Shown: piece by piece, positions 5,956-7,059 of the stretch
Position numbering within the stretch: the first letter of the stretch is position 1
How the letters are laid out: each line of letters opens with the position of its first letter
From: Chloroflexota bacterium
GTDB lineage: Bacteria > Chloroflexota > Anaerolineae > B4-G1 > SLSP01
Length of the DNA: 7,059 nt
Assembly: GCA_022707665.1 (NCBI GenBank)
Contig: JAKJAE010000137.1
Location: 1-7,059 of the forward strand
Direction: 5' to 3'
Position numbers and translations under genes: made by a program
Notes under the pieces: generated by a model
What the model was told of the DNA's origin: nothing
Database searches by the model: none
What the model saw: the letters and a program-made list of their open reading frames with translations, nothing else

Positions 5956-6615
5956 TTACCGCGCCTCGATCATCTCCGGGATGCGCGTCTTCTTTTCCAC
6001 CCATCCGAGGATGCGATTGGTCGCGAACGTCAGCATGAAATAGAGCACTCCGGTAATTGAGAAGATGAGCAGGGGCTGGTGAAGCGTTCCATTGATTTGT
6101 TGCGCGCGCCGCATCAGTTCAGCAAGTCCCACCGCATACACAAGCGATGAATCCTTGACGACAACAGCGGCCTCGTTGGACCATCCCGGGATCGCATGGC
6201 GCAGAGCTTGGGGCAGAATGATGCTCCCAACGGCCTGTCCGCGGGTCATACCAAGGGCCCTGGCTGCCAGCATCTGGCCGGCACTGACACTTTGGATTGC
6301 CCCCCGGAAGATCTCGGCCTGATAGGCGCTGCTACAAACGCCCAGAGCGGCACATCCAGCCAGGAACGGTGGCAGGTTGATGGCAGCGGCAAGCACATAG
6401 TAGGCGATGAACAACACCACCAATGACGGGAACCCGCGCAGTACAACTGTATAGCCCAGCGCCAACGCCCGGACCAGGCGACCACCATAGACCCGGGCCA
6501 ACGCTATCGGCGTACCAATTGCGAATCCGACTACCAGTGCAATGATCGTGATCAGCACGGTGTAGCCGATTCCCCCAAGCAGATAGGGGAGTACTGGCAG
6601 GATCGAAGAGAGCAT
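5956..6615 (-). CDS. Polar amino acid-type ABC transporter permease (HisM/GlnP family)
   Basis: Membrane subunit of an ABC importer of the polar amino acid uptake family, which passes substrate from the binding protein through the membrane. The 219-residue length is typical. It starts with a membrane helix at about 10-38, then YTVVLRGFPSLVVLFIAYY (55-73), the conserved AYQAEIFRGAIQSVSAGQ (97-114) and the EAA coupling loop LAARALGMTRGQAVGSIILP (116-135), which contacts the ATPase. A PGWSNE segment and two more helices follow. The EAA loop has Leu at the position of the leading Glu. The start ATG at 6615 comes ten bases after the binding-protein stop, with no clear ribosome site, so translation may be coupled. 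The substrate cannot be told. An ATPase gene is expected but none is adjacent downstream. Confidence 0.92.
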   Translation of the reverse strand: MLSSILPVLPYLLGGIGYTVLITIIALVVGFAIGTPIALARVYGGRLVRALALGYTVVLRGFPSLVVLFIAYYVLAAAINLPPFLAGCAALGVCSSAYQAEIFRGAIQSVSAGQMLAARALGMTRGQAVGSIILPQALRHAIPGWSNEAAVVVKDSSLVYAVGLAELMRRAQQINGTLHQPLLIFSITGVLYFMLTFATNRILGWVEKKTRIPEMIEAR

Positions 6616-6625
6616 TGGCTGGTGT

Positions 6626-7059
6626 CTATTCGCCGCCAGAGAGGTACTTCATCGCCAGATCCTCGATGAAGCCCTCAGCCTCCAACTCGTCGATCACCTC
6701 GTCGAACTTGTCACGGAGCTCGGTGTTGCCTTCCTTCACGGCGATGGCCATATGCTCGCCTGCGAACTCCGTCTTGAGGGCCAGCTCAATGCCACCCTGG
6801 CTGATGAAGGACTGTGCCGCGTAGTAGTCCATGGCGACGATGTCAATACGACCACTCTTGAGGTCCATGATGGCCTGCTCGGCGCGCTCGTAGCGTGAGA
6901 CCTCGGCCTCGATGTTGGCATCGATCCATTCTTCCTGAATCGTGCCCGTCTGAACGCCGACACGATACCCTGCCATGTCCGCGTTCGTGGCAATCGCGAT
7001 CCCTGAACCCGAGGCGACGATGATCGCATCCGCGCCGATGAAGTAGGGGTCGGTGAAGT
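6626..7059 (-). CDS. Extracellular solute-binding protein, family 3 (amino acid type), partial at its 5' end
   Basis: C-terminal part of a periplasmic or lipid-anchored binding protein that delivers substrate to the permease downstream. The frame is open to the window edge. The first complete residues read FTDPYFIGADAIIVASGSGI, matching the usual family-3 segment where a (Y/F)-(T/S)-x-P-Y(F) stretch leads into the second lobe; VGVQTGTIQEEW follows, the typical hinge-proximal G-V-Q-x-G-T motif. Further on come LKSGRIDIVAMDYYAA and a final FIEDLAMKYLSG, the common end helix with little after it. About 144 residues are present of an expected 250-280, so the signal peptide and first lobe lie outside the window. 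The internal ATG at 6976 is not the true start, because homology continues upstream of it. The ligand cannot be named from this part. Confidence 0.92.
   Translation of the reverse strand, partial: FTDPYFIGADAIIVASGSGIAIATNADMAGYRVGVQTGTIQEEWIDANIEAEVSRYERAEQAIMDLKSGRIDIVAMDYYAAQSFISQGGIELALKTEFAGEHMAIAVKEGNTELRDKFDEVIDELEAEGFIEDLAMKYLSGGE

Noticed and set aside
6626..6976. A complete 116-residue protein starting at ATG 6976
   Set aside because: The same frame stays open to the window edge and keeps solute-binding protein homology upstream of that ATG, so it is an internal methionine of a truncated gene.

Overview
The window comes from a moderately GC-rich bacterial chromosome. It looks like a member of the Chloroflexota (green non-sulfur lineage), though this is inference from gene content without any search. 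The points in favour are a short EF-Ts lacking the long C-terminal part, an RsmD-like methyltransferase with APPQY in place of the usual DPPY, and an otherwise ordinary core translation/cell-envelope gene order. No tRNA, rRNA, CRISPR array, insertion sequence or phage gene was seen.

Layout. Positions 1-3613 hold a minus-strand cluster in the widely conserved order rpsB (ribosomal protein S2), tsf (EF-Ts), pyrH (UMP kinase), frr (ribosome recycling factor), uppS (polyprenyl diphosphate synthase). Spacing is tight: rpsB and tsf overlap by 4 bases (ATGA), a terminator-like hairpin sits on the tsf stop codon just ahead of pyrH, and the wider gaps before frr (75 bases) and uppS (112 bases) contain ribosome sites and, before uppS, a hairpin and a weak promoter candidate. 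The cluster joins protein synthesis (S2, EF-Ts, RRF), pyrimidine nucleotide supply (UMP to UDP) and lipid carrier synthesis for the cell wall.

Positions 3614-3839 form a divergent control region. It holds an extended -10 promoter for rpsB followed by a structured leader RNA of about 120 nt, an opposing extended -10 promoter, and a GCCAGC-N10-GCTGGC dyad between them.

Positions 3840-5858 hold a plus-strand pair: a membrane protein of the Amt/Rh ammonium channel fold that has lost both pore histidines and other filter residues, then rsmD-like 16S rRNA methyltransferase. A strong 14-bp hairpin follows, in the short gap between convergent genes.

Positions 5956-7059 hold, on the minus strand, the permease and the 5'-truncated substrate-binding protein gene of a polar amino acid type ABC importer. 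No ATPase gene lies beside them within the window.

The most unusual item is the Amt-like protein: the fold signatures are clear but the ammonium-conducting chemistry appears to be gone, and it is probably cotranscribed with a ribosome modification gene, opposite rpsB.
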